A DNA stretch of 23,703 nucleotides from a virus: positions 1 to 23,703 of IMG/VR virus record IMGVR_UViG_3300037238_000155; one strand, written 5' to 3'. A program made the position numbers and the translations under genes. The notes beneath the pieces are model-generated. The model did no database searches and was not told the origin of the DNA. It worked only from the letters and a program-made list of their open reading frames with translations. This document shows, piece after piece, positions 5,944 through 11,966 of the stretch (the first letter of the stretch is position 1; the number at the start of each line of letters is the position of its first letter).

Positions 5944-6156
5944 TTAAATATATGCAATCTGTGGCGAGGACGCCGAAGCGCCCGGGTATGTGGGGCGCGG
6001 CTTGCGCGGGTCAAAGCCTGTCCAACCGCTGGGCCAGGCCGTATCCATCACTGCCGAACCAGGCATGGCGTATTCTCGGGCTTCGATGCCATCTGTGGAC
6101 ACCGGGGACAGCGTGCTGATGACGCCAAGAACCCATCGAATCTGTTTGCGGTTCAT
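5944..6156 (-). CDS. Small protein of unknown function (70 aa)
   Basis: The ATG at 6156 overlaps the stop of the upstream 28-aa frame (ATGA) and is preceded by GTGAGATGAG, part of repeat R2. The N-terminus is mildly hydrophobic (IRWVLGVISTLSPVS); the rest is Pro/Ser/Gly-rich with WPSGWTGFDPRKPRP. No family is recognised. Coupling and position in the leftward chain are the main support. Confidence 0.45.
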   Translation of the reverse strand: MNRKQIRWVLGVISTLSPVSTDGIEAREYAMPGSAVMDTAWPSGWTGFDPRKPRPTYPGASASSPQIAYI

Positions 6157-6239
6157 CTCATCTCACTTTGCGCGGGCGGCCCAAGTTCGACGTGGTTTTG
6201 TGAGCGTGTCCGCATTCTATGCCGCAATGTTTCTTGCAT
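6153..6239 (-). CDS. Tiny protein (28 aa)
   Basis: This frame (MQETLRHRMRTRSQ...) lies between the 47-aa gene and the 70-aa gene, starting three bases after the stop of the former and overlapping the latter by four bases. The start region is repeat R1 (GCGGATAAGCATG) and the end is repeat R2. Only the chained layout supports it; the Shine-Dalgarno is weak. Confidence 0.35.
   Translation of the reverse strand: MQETLRHRMRTRSQNHVELGPPAQSEMR
6157..6175. repeat. Dispersed repeat R2, copy 2
   Basis: This 19-bp sequence is identical to 4816-4834 in the same orientation, while the nearby R1 element is inverted relative to its partner. Confidence 0.8.
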
Positions 6240-6260
6240 GCTTATCCGCTTAACACCCAA
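6237..6260. repeat. Dispersed repeat R1, copy 2
   Basis: This is the exact 24-bp inverted partner of 4752-4775. Here it covers the last codons and stop of the 47-aa gene and the start codon of the 28-aa frame. Confidence 0.85.
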
Positions 6261-6385
6261 TTGATCCGTTCAATCCGTACCGCGCGCCATGCCTTGCACA
6301 TCAGCGCAGCGTCGCTAATGCTTGCCGCGCGCATCTGCCAGCTGGTACGAATACCTAAAAGCGTAATTGTGATACGATAGTTCAT
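6242..6385 (-). CDS. Small basic protein (47 aa)
   Basis: ATTAGGAGTG lies before the ATG at 6385, which overlaps the stop of pentapeptide gene B (ATGA). The product starts [16 protein letters not shown] and continues as a likely helix ([19 protein letters not shown]). Good Shine-Dalgarno, coupling and composition support coding. No family is recognised. Confidence 0.6.
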   Translation of the reverse strand: MNYRITITLLGIRTSWQMRAASISDAALMCKAWRAVRIERINWVLSG

Positions 6386-7089
6386 GACTGTACACTCCTA
6401 ATCGCTGCCTGGATAGTTGCGCCATGCAATTTCCACCACGCCGTGGCGTCCTCGTGCATCGCTGCAATCCATTGATCATCCGCTTTTAGCCACAAAGCAT
6501 TGACGTGCCTTTGGCAGCCTATGGACGTTTCTTCGGCGGTTACGCATACGCTCCATCCGCCAAAGTCTAGCCGTGCAATCTTGAAACCGTCGGGCAGGTT
6601 CGCGTAGCTCAGGTTCGCGTAGCGCAGGTTCGCGCCGCACAGGTTCGCGCCGCCCAGGTCCGCGTCGCGCAGGTTCGCGCCGCTCAGGTCCGCGTCGCTC
6701 AGGTCCGCGTCGCTCAGGTCCGCGTAGCTCAGGTTCGCGTAGCGTAGGTTCGCGTAGCGCAGGTTCGCGTCGCGCAGGTCCGCGTCGCTCAGGTTCGCGT
6801 AGCGCAGGTTCGCGTCGCGCAGGTTCGCGCCGCTCAGGTTCGCGCCGCGCAGGTTCCCGCTCAGGTTCGCGCCGCTCAGGTTCGCGCCGCGCAGGTCCGC
6901 GTAGCTCAGGTTCGCGCCGCGCAGGTCCGCGCAGCTCAGGTTCGCGCCGCGCAGGCTCGCGTAGCTCAGGTTCGCGCCGCTCAGGTTCGCGTAGTGCAGG
7001 TTCGCGCCGCTCAGGTCCGCGCCGCTCAGGTTCGCGTCGCTCAGGTCCGCGAATGGAGTAATGTTCCTTTCAATACCATTGATAATCAT
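6382..7089 (-). CDS. Pentapeptide-repeat protein B (235 aa)
   Basis: Residues of about 13-174 are roughly 32 pentapeptides of the [10 protein letters not shown] type, forming a predicted right-handed beta-helix. One unit ([14 protein letters not shown], near base 6855) has lost one residue, an in-frame 3-base loss that would shift the helix register locally. The C-terminal about 60 residues ([27 protein letters not shown]...[13 protein letters not shown]) form a short domain different from that of protein A. AGAGGGTCAAGCT precedes the ATG. Function is unknown; DNA mimicry or gyrase binding as in MfpA/Qnr is only an analogy. Confidence 0.85.
   Translation of the reverse strand: MIINGIERNITPFADLSDANLSGADLSGANLHYANLSGANLSYASLRGANLSCADLRGANLSYADLRGANLSGANLSGNLRGANLSGANLRDANLRYANLSDADLRDANLRYANLRYANLSYADLSDADLSDADLSGANLRDADLGGANLCGANLRYANLSYANLPDGFKIARLDFGGWSVCVTAEETSIGCQRHVNALWLKADDQWIAAMHEDATAWWKLHGATIQAAIRSVQS
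6590..7060. repeat. 15-bp tandem repeats encoding pentapeptides (protein B)
   Basis: Units like GCGCAGGTTCGCGTA run with a 15-bp period, with one shortened unit around 6850-6862 (GCGCAGGTTCCCGCTCAGG). The units are more homogeneous than in gene A, which suggests more recent expansion or conversion. Confidence 0.9.
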
Positions 7090-7181
7090 AGCTTGACCCT
7101 CTTATTAAGATAAGCGCACATTGCGCAGTTAAGTACTATGCAGATAGGCCATGTGCATGGCGCTCGAATCCAGATTGTCAT
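7086..7181 (-). CDS. Tiny Cys-containing hydrophobic peptide (31 aa)
   Basis: The ATG overlaps the stop of the 89-aa gene (TCATGA) and its own stop overlaps the start of pentapeptide gene B. The product is [25 protein letters not shown] plus a basic tail, so it is probably membrane-associated. It resembles the 30-aa peptide at 871-963 in length and in its 3' coupling to a gene with the same type of leader. Confidence 0.5.
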   Translation of the reverse strand: MTIWIRAPCTWPICIVLNCAMCAYLNKRVKL

Positions 7182-7447
7182 GATTGCACCTCCTCCGAAT
7201 AGTGGTCGACCGCCAACGCTGCATTCGCCACGAGCGCCGCGCGGTAAGCCATGATGCGGTCCGACAATTTGCGCGTTCGCTCGCCGTCATAGGCGAGAAG
7301 ATCGCCGTTATCAAGGGCACGCCACACTTGCACAAGCTCTTTTGTCAGCGCGTTGTGGCGAACCCCGGCGGCATACATGGCTCGTGCTTGCTTGGCAGTC
7401 CAGCGGCCGCCGATGCATCCGTGCCTATCCTTAATTGCGTATCTCAT
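7178..7447 (-). CDS. Small protein of unknown function (89 aa)
   Basis: ACGGAGAGG precedes the ATG at 7447. The sequence (MRYAIKDRHGCIGGRWTAKQARAMYAAGVRHNALTK...) is charged and helical, with no membrane segment or motif I recognise. It is the first gene after promoter-leader copy 1 and starts a chain of coupled genes running through pentapeptide gene B to about 5944. Confidence 0.7.
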   Translation of the reverse strand: MRYAIKDRHGCIGGRWTAKQARAMYAAGVRHNALTKELVQVWRALDNGDLLAYDGERTRKLSDRIMAYRAALVANAALAVDHYSEEVQS

Positions 7448-7462
7448 GATTGTGCCTCTCCG

Positions 7463-7575
7463 TGTGTTTATTGACTCTACGGGACATAGGATATACCCGT
7501 TTAATCGAATGTCAACAAAAGAATCATTACAATTGCTTCATGTTCGTTATCGACTGGCTCGATGGCATCGGCGAT
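7463..7575 (-). promoter_or_regulatory. Duplicated promoter-leader, copy 1
   Basis: On the minus strand TTGACA (about 7508-7513) is followed after about 16-18 bases by TATCCT/TCCTAT, a sigma70-like promoter, upstream of the 89-aa gene. The surrounding 110 bases recur at 7805-7916 with clear similarity, including a perfect 28-bp block (7511-7538). The conserved TCCCGTAGAGT after the -10 could be an operator. Confidence 0.65.
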
Positions 7576-7783
7576 ATACGCCTGATGCTAGTAAGCGTCC
7601 GCTCGAAGCCGATTCGTGGTAATGGCGTCCCTCGACGTAGCCGGCCAAAACTATCGCAGCGCGCGCAATTCGAGCCCGTAGGCGTTGCCGCGCGGCCTCA
7701 TGATCGGTGCGGAATGCGCCCGGGTTCGTGGCGTCGTTTACGGTGTCGAGGAGTTTTTGCAAGCTGCGAGTTTTGGTGTTCAT
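7547..7783 (-). CDS. Small protein of unknown function (78 aa)
   Basis: This frame starts at ATG 7783 below promoter-leader copy 2, with a modest AGGACA site. The N-terminal 55 residues (TRSLQKLLDTVNDATNPGAFRTDHEAARQRLRARIARAA) look like a real helical protein. The last about 20 residues run into promoter-leader copy 1 and are probably not conserved. No family is recognised. Confidence 0.5.
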   Translation of the reverse strand: MNTKTRSLQKLLDTVNDATNPGAFRTDHEAARQRLRARIARAAIVLAGYVEGRHYHESASSGRLLASGVYRRCHRASR

Positions 7784-7804
7784 GGCGGCGCTATGTCCTA
7801 TCTA

Positions 7805-7916
7805 GTGTGTTTATCAACTCTACGGGATATAGTAAACACCCGTTCCGCTTGAGAGTCAACAAAAGAATCATTACAATTGCTTAATGTTCGCTATCGTCCG
7901 GCTCGATAGCATCGAT
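7805..7916 (-). promoter_or_regulatory. Duplicated promoter-leader, copy 2
   Basis: The minus strand has TTGACT, a long spacer (about 19 bases) and TACTAT, then TCCCGTAGAGTTGATAAACACAC. It shares the 28-bp block 7855-7882 with 7511-7538. It would drive the 78-aa gene and could be the head of the whole leftward region. Confidence 0.6.
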
Positions 7917-8036
7917 AGGGGAATGTGGGCGGGATGCTAAGTTATTGATGTGCGTACGCACAATACCGATGATTGGGTGTACGGATGATAGGGTGTAGGG
8001 ATGTGCGGATGCCTGGATATGGTCATTATTGTGCGC

Positions 8037-8158
8037 TTGCACATGGCTTCAGTGCACACGCACACATTGCACACAAATTGCACACATGCATGCATTGTGT
8101 GCGCAATTCCTGCACACACTGCACACACAACCCTTTAGGGTGTGTGCATGTGTGCAAA
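8037..8158. repeat. Cluster of TGCACACA-like half-sites
   Basis: About nine copies of (T)TGCACA(C)A or its complement lie within about 120 bases, including TTGCACACA twice in a row at 8068-8088 and an inverted pair around 8095-8118. Such spacing fits iterons or an operator array. Confidence 0.65.
8121..8147. terminator. Hairpin GCACACAC..TGTGTGC
   Basis: GCACACAC-AA-CCC pairs with GGG-TGTGTGC across a TTTA loop, forming about 10-11 bp with an AA bulge. It lacks a T-run. Since genes diverge from here, its role as a terminator is doubtful. Confidence 0.3.
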
Positions 8159-8569
8159 TGAATGCACCGGTGAGTCTATAACCAATCTATTACGCTCACA
8201 TCGAGCATGTCCCACGTTTGAAACGTCAACTGTTAAATACCATTGCACCCCCGGTCCGCTTGCAAACCGCCCCACAACCACGCTGCCGGCTGCCTGTATG
8301 GATAGCATATGACCGTTTGCTATCAACCCAGCCAGCTGAGACGCCATCCGTGCCCATGAACCCAGGCACGATTCGGCATGGTGCGCTGCAAAAACCGACC
8401 CCCCGAAATGGTTTCGCGTCTTGAGCCCGTGCCTTGAACATAAATTTTTCCAAAAAATTTTTTCGATTAATAAAGTAAAATCAACTACTTAGCATAGCAT
8501 CCCTAACATCGATGTCCGGATAAATGTCCGCTTCGCCGAACAACCTAAAACGCATACAACGCAATGCCC

Positions 8570-8599
8570 TTGACATACCCCTCGTTCATCAGGCATAGT
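8570..8599 (+). promoter_or_regulatory. Candidate sigma70 promoter for the rightward genes
   Basis: TTGACA (8570-8575) and CATAGT (8594-8599) are separated by 18 bases. The -35 is a perfect match and the -10 matches four of six positions. It lies about 210 bases before the first rightward gene and just ahead of the inverted-repeat element, which would become the mRNA leader. Confidence 0.55.
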
Positions 8600-8665
8600 T
8601 GCAAGTCTAAGCACTGAAAATGCTTTGACAAGCCTCTGTCCCATGCTGACGCATTTGCGGGCATA

Positions 8666-8770
8666 GCCAGAACTGCCATCCCGCATCAGCGCCGTGTCGA
8701 TCCGCCGGTTCCCGGCGATGCTTCTCCCGTCGACCGGGAAAGGCACGATACCCCTGATGCGGGCTCTGGC
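8666..8770 (+). ncRNA. Structured leader element of nested inverted repeats
   Basis: An outer stem pairs GCCAGA (8666-8671) with TCTGGC (8765-8770) and CCCGCATCAG (8680-8689) with CTGATGCGGG (8754-8763). Inside lie CGTG/CACG (about 8693 and 8744) and two hairpins, GCCGG-TTC-CCGGC (about 8704-8716) and TCCCG-TCGAC-CGGGA (about 8725-8739). This predicts a branched RNA fold directly upstream of the first rightward gene. It could be a 5' leader regulator or a DNA-level packaging or replication site; no known riboswitch was recognised. Confidence 0.5.
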
Positions 8771-8809
8771 CCCGAACACGAAATGAATTTTTTACATGAG
8801 GGCGAGGAA

Positions 8810-9070
8810 ATGGTTGATGTCACAAGTACCACGGTTACAACGTCTGCAATCGCAACCCCAACCAGTCCCGCCGCGTCTGCAACTCTCGGCGGCTCGATTG
8901 ACGCAGAGATCATCGTCCTCAAGTCCCGGCTCGCCGCAATCGAGGCCGCCGGCAAAACGGGTTGGACGAAAGCTGTTGCTTGGGTCAAAGACAAATGGCC
9001 GCACTTCGTAACTTGGGTTGCTCTTGCTGCCGCGAGCCCCTGGGGCGCCGCCGTACTTAAGGCGCTGTAA
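8810..9070 (+). CDS. Small protein with C-terminal membrane segment (86 aa)
   Basis: An upstream ATG at 8783 is in frame, but GAGGGCGAGG lies just before ATG 8810, so this start is preferred. The product begins MVDVTSTTVTTS, has a short predicted coiled segment (AEIIVLKSRLAAIEAAG) and ends in WPHFVTWVALAAASPWGAAVL, a probable membrane helix. It is the first rightward gene, and its stop overlaps the next start (TAATG). Holin-like or virion-associated roles are possible; neither is shown. It resembles the 107-aa protein at 2437-2760 in layout. Confidence 0.65.
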   Translation: MVDVTSTTVTTSAIATPTSPAASATLGGSIDAEIIVLKSRLAAIEAAGKTGWTKAVAWVKDKWPHFVTWVALAAASPWGAAVLKAL

Positions 9071-9591
9071 TGGCGGATCCTACCGCTGCTGAAGTCCAGG
9101 CCGCCCTTGCGATACTCGCCGCGGCCGAAGCGGCACGCGAAGCAGCCATCAAAGTTGTGGCCGTGCCGGCCGAGCCAGTGAAGCCGTTACCGACGGCGAA
9201 CCAGATCGAGAACCTGCAGCCGGTGGACCCACGGCCGCGGCAGAACTGGCAGGACCATGTAGCACCAGCACGTGCGCCGGTTGTACCTCCTGCGGATGAT
9301 GCACATGTCGCCGTTGGCAGTTCGTTATTCAGCGACCCATCTGTGCTGAAGACTGCGCCAGTGGCCGTGCCACCGGTGCCGGCCGCCGTAGTTCCCGCGG
9401 CACCTACGCAGCCCGTGAATGCACTGGCCGCGCTCGACGCTGACGTAGCAACGTATAGCGAAGTCGCATCGCGACTCTCGTCGCTGCGATCGTCGCTCGT
9501 CGGCTTGTCCGAGCATGATGCGCGGCAGTTGCATGCTGCGAACTACGCGAAGGTGTTGAGCACCATGCGCAAGCAGAATTTGCTTCCGTGA
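9070..9591 (+). CDS. Ala/Pro-rich protein of unknown function (173 aa)
   Basis: The start overlaps the previous stop by one base. An Ala-rich N-terminal helix (residues 5-30) leads into a long Pro/Val/Ala-rich low-complexity linker (about 45-120) and a helical C-terminus (SEVASRLSSLRSSLVGLSEHDARQLHAANYAKVLSTM). There is no signal peptide or membrane segment. Its place before the terminase genes suggests a structural or assembly role, by inference only. The next gene's GTG overlaps its stop. Confidence 0.65.
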   Translation: MADPTAAEVQAALAILAAAEAAREAAIKVVAVPAEPVKPLPTANQIENLQPVDPRPRQNWQDHVAPARAPVVPPADDAHVAVGSSLFSDPSVLKTAPVAVPPVPAAVVPAAPTQPVNALAALDADVATYSEVASRLSSLRSSLVGLSEHDARQLHAANYAKVLSTMRKQNLLP

Positions 9592-9704
9592 AGGATAGTT
9601 TCTTCGACGGACTCGTTGCTGCAGTCAGTGTCGCCGTGTTGGTGCTGCTGTGTCTTTGCATTGCCGTCATAGTACAGGCCTACACGATGATCGTGATTCC
9701 TTAA
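9588..9704 (+). CDS. Tiny membrane protein (38 aa)
   Basis: GTG 9588 overlaps the upstream stop (GTGA). The sequence MKDSFFDGLVAAVSVAVLVLLCLCIAVIVQAYTMIVIP is one long hydrophobic helix with a short polar N-terminus. Coupling and hydrophobic profile support it; such genes before a terminase are often holin or spanin candidates, but nothing here is specific. Confidence 0.6.
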   Translation: MKDSFFDGLVAAVSVAVLVLLCLCIAVIVQAYTMIVIP

Positions 9705-9734
9705 GATTTTTGAAAACACCGCAGGAGAAGTGCG

Positions 9735-10025
9735 ATGGACGAACTGTACCAAGTGCCGCGCGAGAATAATCTCGTATCACTCGCCGACATGGCAAAGCAA
9801 AACATATTCGCGCAGCTGACAATTGACAATCCTGAACTTGCGGAGGAAATCGCTGCGGTGATATCCGGAGAGATTCGGCGCATCGAGATCGAGTTCTCGA
9901 TCATGCTCGCCGATCTGAAGGATTCGTTCGCAGCCGATGTCGAAGTGTTGAAGGCTGAAGGGAAGCTTCCCGAGGATCACATGCTCCATGCCCTACTATC
10001 CCAGAGGGAGAGCACCGGTGCATAA
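9735..10025 (+). CDS. Helical protein of unknown function (96 aa)
   Basis: GCAGGAGAAG precedes the ATG. The product is acidic and helical (LAEEIAAVISGEIRRIEIEFSIMLADLKDSFAADVEVLKAEG), suggesting a coiled coil. The next protein has a similar segment (IADEVGRIEKHLSLVLAHVEGHYESQVANLK), so the two may be paralogs or partners. No membrane segment is present. Confidence 0.7.
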   Translation: MDELYQVPRENNLVSLADMAKQNIFAQLTIDNPELAEEIAAVISGEIRRIEIEFSIMLADLKDSFAADVEVLKAEGKLPEDHMLHALLSQRESTGA

Positions 10026-10323
10026 CACAGCCGTACTCGCCAGCGTGCTCACCGGCGCCACTGCATCGCAATCGGTGCAGACCGTGATGGACAAAGCGCC
10101 GGATGCCAGCGAGAAGCGTGTTGCTGCGACAATAGCGGATGAAGTCGGCCGCATCGAGAAGCATCTGTCATTGGTGCTTGCACATGTTGAAGGCCACTAC
10201 GAATCGCAAGTTGCGAACTTGAAATTGAAGTTGGTCGCGATTCGCTTTTATTGGATGACGCTAATCAGCGTGACGCTAATTGGCGGCGCGATTGGTTTTG
10301 CCGTAGGGCATTTTTTCAGATGA
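10018..10323 (+). CDS. Coiled-coil protein with C-terminal membrane helix (101 aa)
   Basis: The frame opens at ATG 9988, but AGAGGGAGAG sits five bases before GTG 10018, which also overlaps the previous stop region, so GTG 10018 is preferred. The middle matches the upstream 96-aa protein in pattern (EIRRIEIEFSIMLADL versus EVGRIEKHLSLVLAHV). Residues 77-98 (YWMTLISVTLIGGAIGFAVGHF) form a membrane helix. The pair could form a soluble and membrane-anchored complex, by inference. Its stop overlaps the next ATG. Confidence 0.65.
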   Translation: MHNTAVLASVLTGATASQSVQTVMDKAPDASEKRVAATIADEVGRIEKHLSLVLAHVEGHYESQVANLKLKLVAIRFYWMTLISVTLIGGAIGFAVGHFFR

Positions 10324-10940
10324 GTGACGAACCGGCATGGCTCGATATCGATTCGATCGAAGCACCGAAAGCAGCGCTACCCTACGACGCGCTGCGCTTT
10401 CAGTGCATGCGAGGTAGCGGCCGAGTATGGGCATGCGATGGGAGATACGTTGCGTACCGGCCTTTTAATCATGCGCTCGACAAGGTTGCGAATCCTGTGT
10501 TCCAAGAGCGCGTCGAGCGGTTTCAACGCGAGGGTCACTTCACGCATGTCGGCACGTTCGACGAAGTACAGATCTTCAAGCTCGAGCCTGAAAGCCCCTG
10601 GTATGCGAAGACTGACGAAGCATATACCGCCGGCAAGAGTCTGTGGGCCGATATCAACCATGCAGTGAAGCTCGCTTGTAATCGCGACTGGGTTGATTAT
10701 ACCGATCTTCTCGAAGCGATGGCCGCCGGTATGATGGCTGGTCGCGAACCGATGTTCGCACGTAAATCGTGGGAGGATGCAGTGAATCAGATTATGATCG
10801 GCATCTACCAGCGCGGCGGCCCGCTGCCCGTGGAAGTACGCGCCGGCGTGCAGAACGTGTGTTTGAAGCGAAAAGGTCCTGCGAAGATTTTGATGGCGAC
10901 GGATGTTGCACATTCAAATGCTGTGCAGTGTGAAGCGTAA
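10320..10940 (+). CDS. Phage protein of unknown function (206 aa)
   Basis: The open frame extends upstream, but ATG 10320 overlaps the previous stop (ATGA) and is the natural start (MSDEPAWLDIDSIEAPKAALPYDALRF). The protein is soluble, mixed alpha/beta and aromatic-rich, with WACDGRYVAYRPFNHALDKVAN and a helical centre. No catalytic signature or known fold is recognised. It lies directly before the terminase small subunit with a one-base overlap, so it may act in packaging. Confidence 0.7.
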   Translation: MSDEPAWLDIDSIEAPKAALPYDALRFQCMRGSGRVWACDGRYVAYRPFNHALDKVANPVFQERVERFQREGHFTHVGTFDEVQIFKLEPESPWYAKTDEAYTAGKSLWADINHAVKLACNRDWVDYTDLLEAMAAGMMAGREPMFARKSWEDAVNQIMIGIYQRGGPLPVEVRAGVQNVCLKRKGPAKILMATDVAHSNAVQCEA

Positions 10941-11542
10941 TGGCGTGGGACGATATCGAGGATGATAAGCCGGCGCTTCCGGTAGTTGTTGCAGATCCAC
11001 CGGGTGATCCGATTGAGCGCGTGCGCGCATTCGACAAAGCATACTCGCAATTGAAGGACGACCAGAAAACGTTTCTTGTCGAGTGGAAGAAGAACAACTT
11101 CAATGTGCGTCGCACACTCCGCATGATGGGGGAGAGCGCGCCGGCCGCGACGACGATCTGGCGTTGGAATGCGACTGAGCATTACGGCTTCGTGGCGAAA
11201 GTCATGAAGCAGGATATCGTCAAGGACATCCTCGAGCGTGAGCGCCTTGTGCTCCGGCAAGATGATTGCGTGGAGCAGTTACTTGAACCGAAACCGATTT
11301 TGTATCAAGGCTGCCCAACAGGGTTCTATGAGAATCAGCCGGCCGCTGCTGCGAAGGTCAACGAGACATTGCTGCGCGTCGGCGGCCACATGAAGGAAGA
11401 CGAGCAGCAGTCGTATAAAGGCGGCCCCGCGCTCGTGATCCAGCTGACGAATCGCATCGGAGGCGAGATCATCTCGGAAGTGAGGGTCGGCGTGATTCCC
11501 GAACTGCCCGCGCCGACGCCGTCGTGGCTCGACGAAGAGTAG
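10940..11542 (+). CDS. Terminase small subunit (200 aa)
   Basis: Residues of about 30-75 contain a helix-turn-helix-like segment (DDQKTFLVEWKKNNFNVRRTLRMMGES..ATTIWRWNA), followed by a helical oligomerisation region and a beta-rich C-terminus (ALVIQLTNRI...SEVRVGVIPELP). This layout and position, one small gene before the ATPase, fit the terminase small subunit, which recognises the packaging site and loads DNA onto the large subunit. Start overlaps the previous stop (TAATG). An endonuclease gene separates it from the large subunit. Confidence 0.7.
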   Translation: MAWDDIEDDKPALPVVVADPPGDPIERVRAFDKAYSQLKDDQKTFLVEWKKNNFNVRRTLRMMGESAPAATTIWRWNATEHYGFVAKVMKQDIVKDILERERLVLRQDDCVEQLLEPKPILYQGCPTGFYENQPAAAAKVNETLLRVGGHMKEDEQQSYKGGPALVIQLTNRIGGEIISEVRVGVIPELPAPTPSWLDEE

Positions 11543-11543
11543 C

Positions 11544-11966
11544 ATGGCAAGCGCCGAGTATCAAAAACAATGGAAAGCTGCGCACCCCGAAAAAGCGCGA
11601 GAGTACCACAGGCGCTGGCGGGAAAAAATTGGCGACGAGGCAGCGAAAAAGCAGTCTCGGGAAAGAGCCGCGCGAGAACGCGCTCTACATCCTGAACGAG
11701 TACGTGAGCGCAAGAAAAAGAACTACGATCCTGCGTATGAATTGAGCCGCAGTCGTCAACGACAAGGTCTGCCTGAGCCAACGCGGCCTATACCTTTGTT
11801 TTGTGAGTGTGGTTGTGGGCGTCTTGCGGAAGTCCTAGAGCACGATCATGAGACGGGTAAATTTCGTGGCTGGCTCAGTTCAGAATGTAACCTCGGTCTA
11901 GGAAAGCTCGGGGACAGCATAGAGGGCGTTGAGCGCATACTGGCATATTTGAAGCGTGCACTATGA
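11544..11966 (+). CDS. Endonuclease VII-like HNH nuclease (140 aa)
   Basis: The first 75 residues are highly charged with repeated KAREYHRR/RVRERKKKN, a DNA-binding arm. The C-terminal part has CECGCGR, then EHDHETGKFRGWLSSECNLGLGKLGDS, the signature of the recombination endonuclease VII family: zinc-binding cysteines, a DH catalytic pair and the N of the ECN(L/x)GLG loop. T4 endonuclease VII resolves branched DNA before packaging; relatives also act as free-standing homing endonucleases. Placed between the two terminase genes, with ATGA overlap to the large subunit, either role is possible. Confidence 0.85.
   Translation: MASAEYQKQWKAAHPEKAREYHRRWREKIGDEAAKKQSRERAARERALHPERVRERKKKNYDPAYELSRSRQRQGLPEPTRPIPLFCECGCGRLAEVLEHDHETGKFRGWLSSECNLGLGKLGDSIEGVERILAYLKRAL

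Larger units (their letters stand above)
7920..8809. other. Divergent intergenic region without supported genes
   Basis: About 890 bases separate the leftward and rightward clusters. Frames of 62-102 codons exist but lack starts, Shine-Dalgarno sites or natural composition. The stretch holds the TGCACACA cluster (8037-8158), an AT-rich segment around 8438-8490, a rightward promoter candidate (8570-8599) and an inverted-repeat element (8666-8770). It is a likely control region and possible replication origin. Confidence 0.55.

Noticed and set aside
8037-8158. CRISPR array
   Set aside because: The repeats are 8-9 bases with irregular spacing and both orientations; there are no 25-40 base repeats or unique spacers.
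8226-8453. 75-aa minus-strand frame in the divergent region
   Set aside because: The sequence looks somewhat protein-like but lacks a Shine-Dalgarno and sits in an otherwise regulatory segment; not enough support.
8666-8770. tRNA gene
   Set aside because: The inverted repeats do not give a cloverleaf with T-arm and acceptor features, and there is no CCA end.
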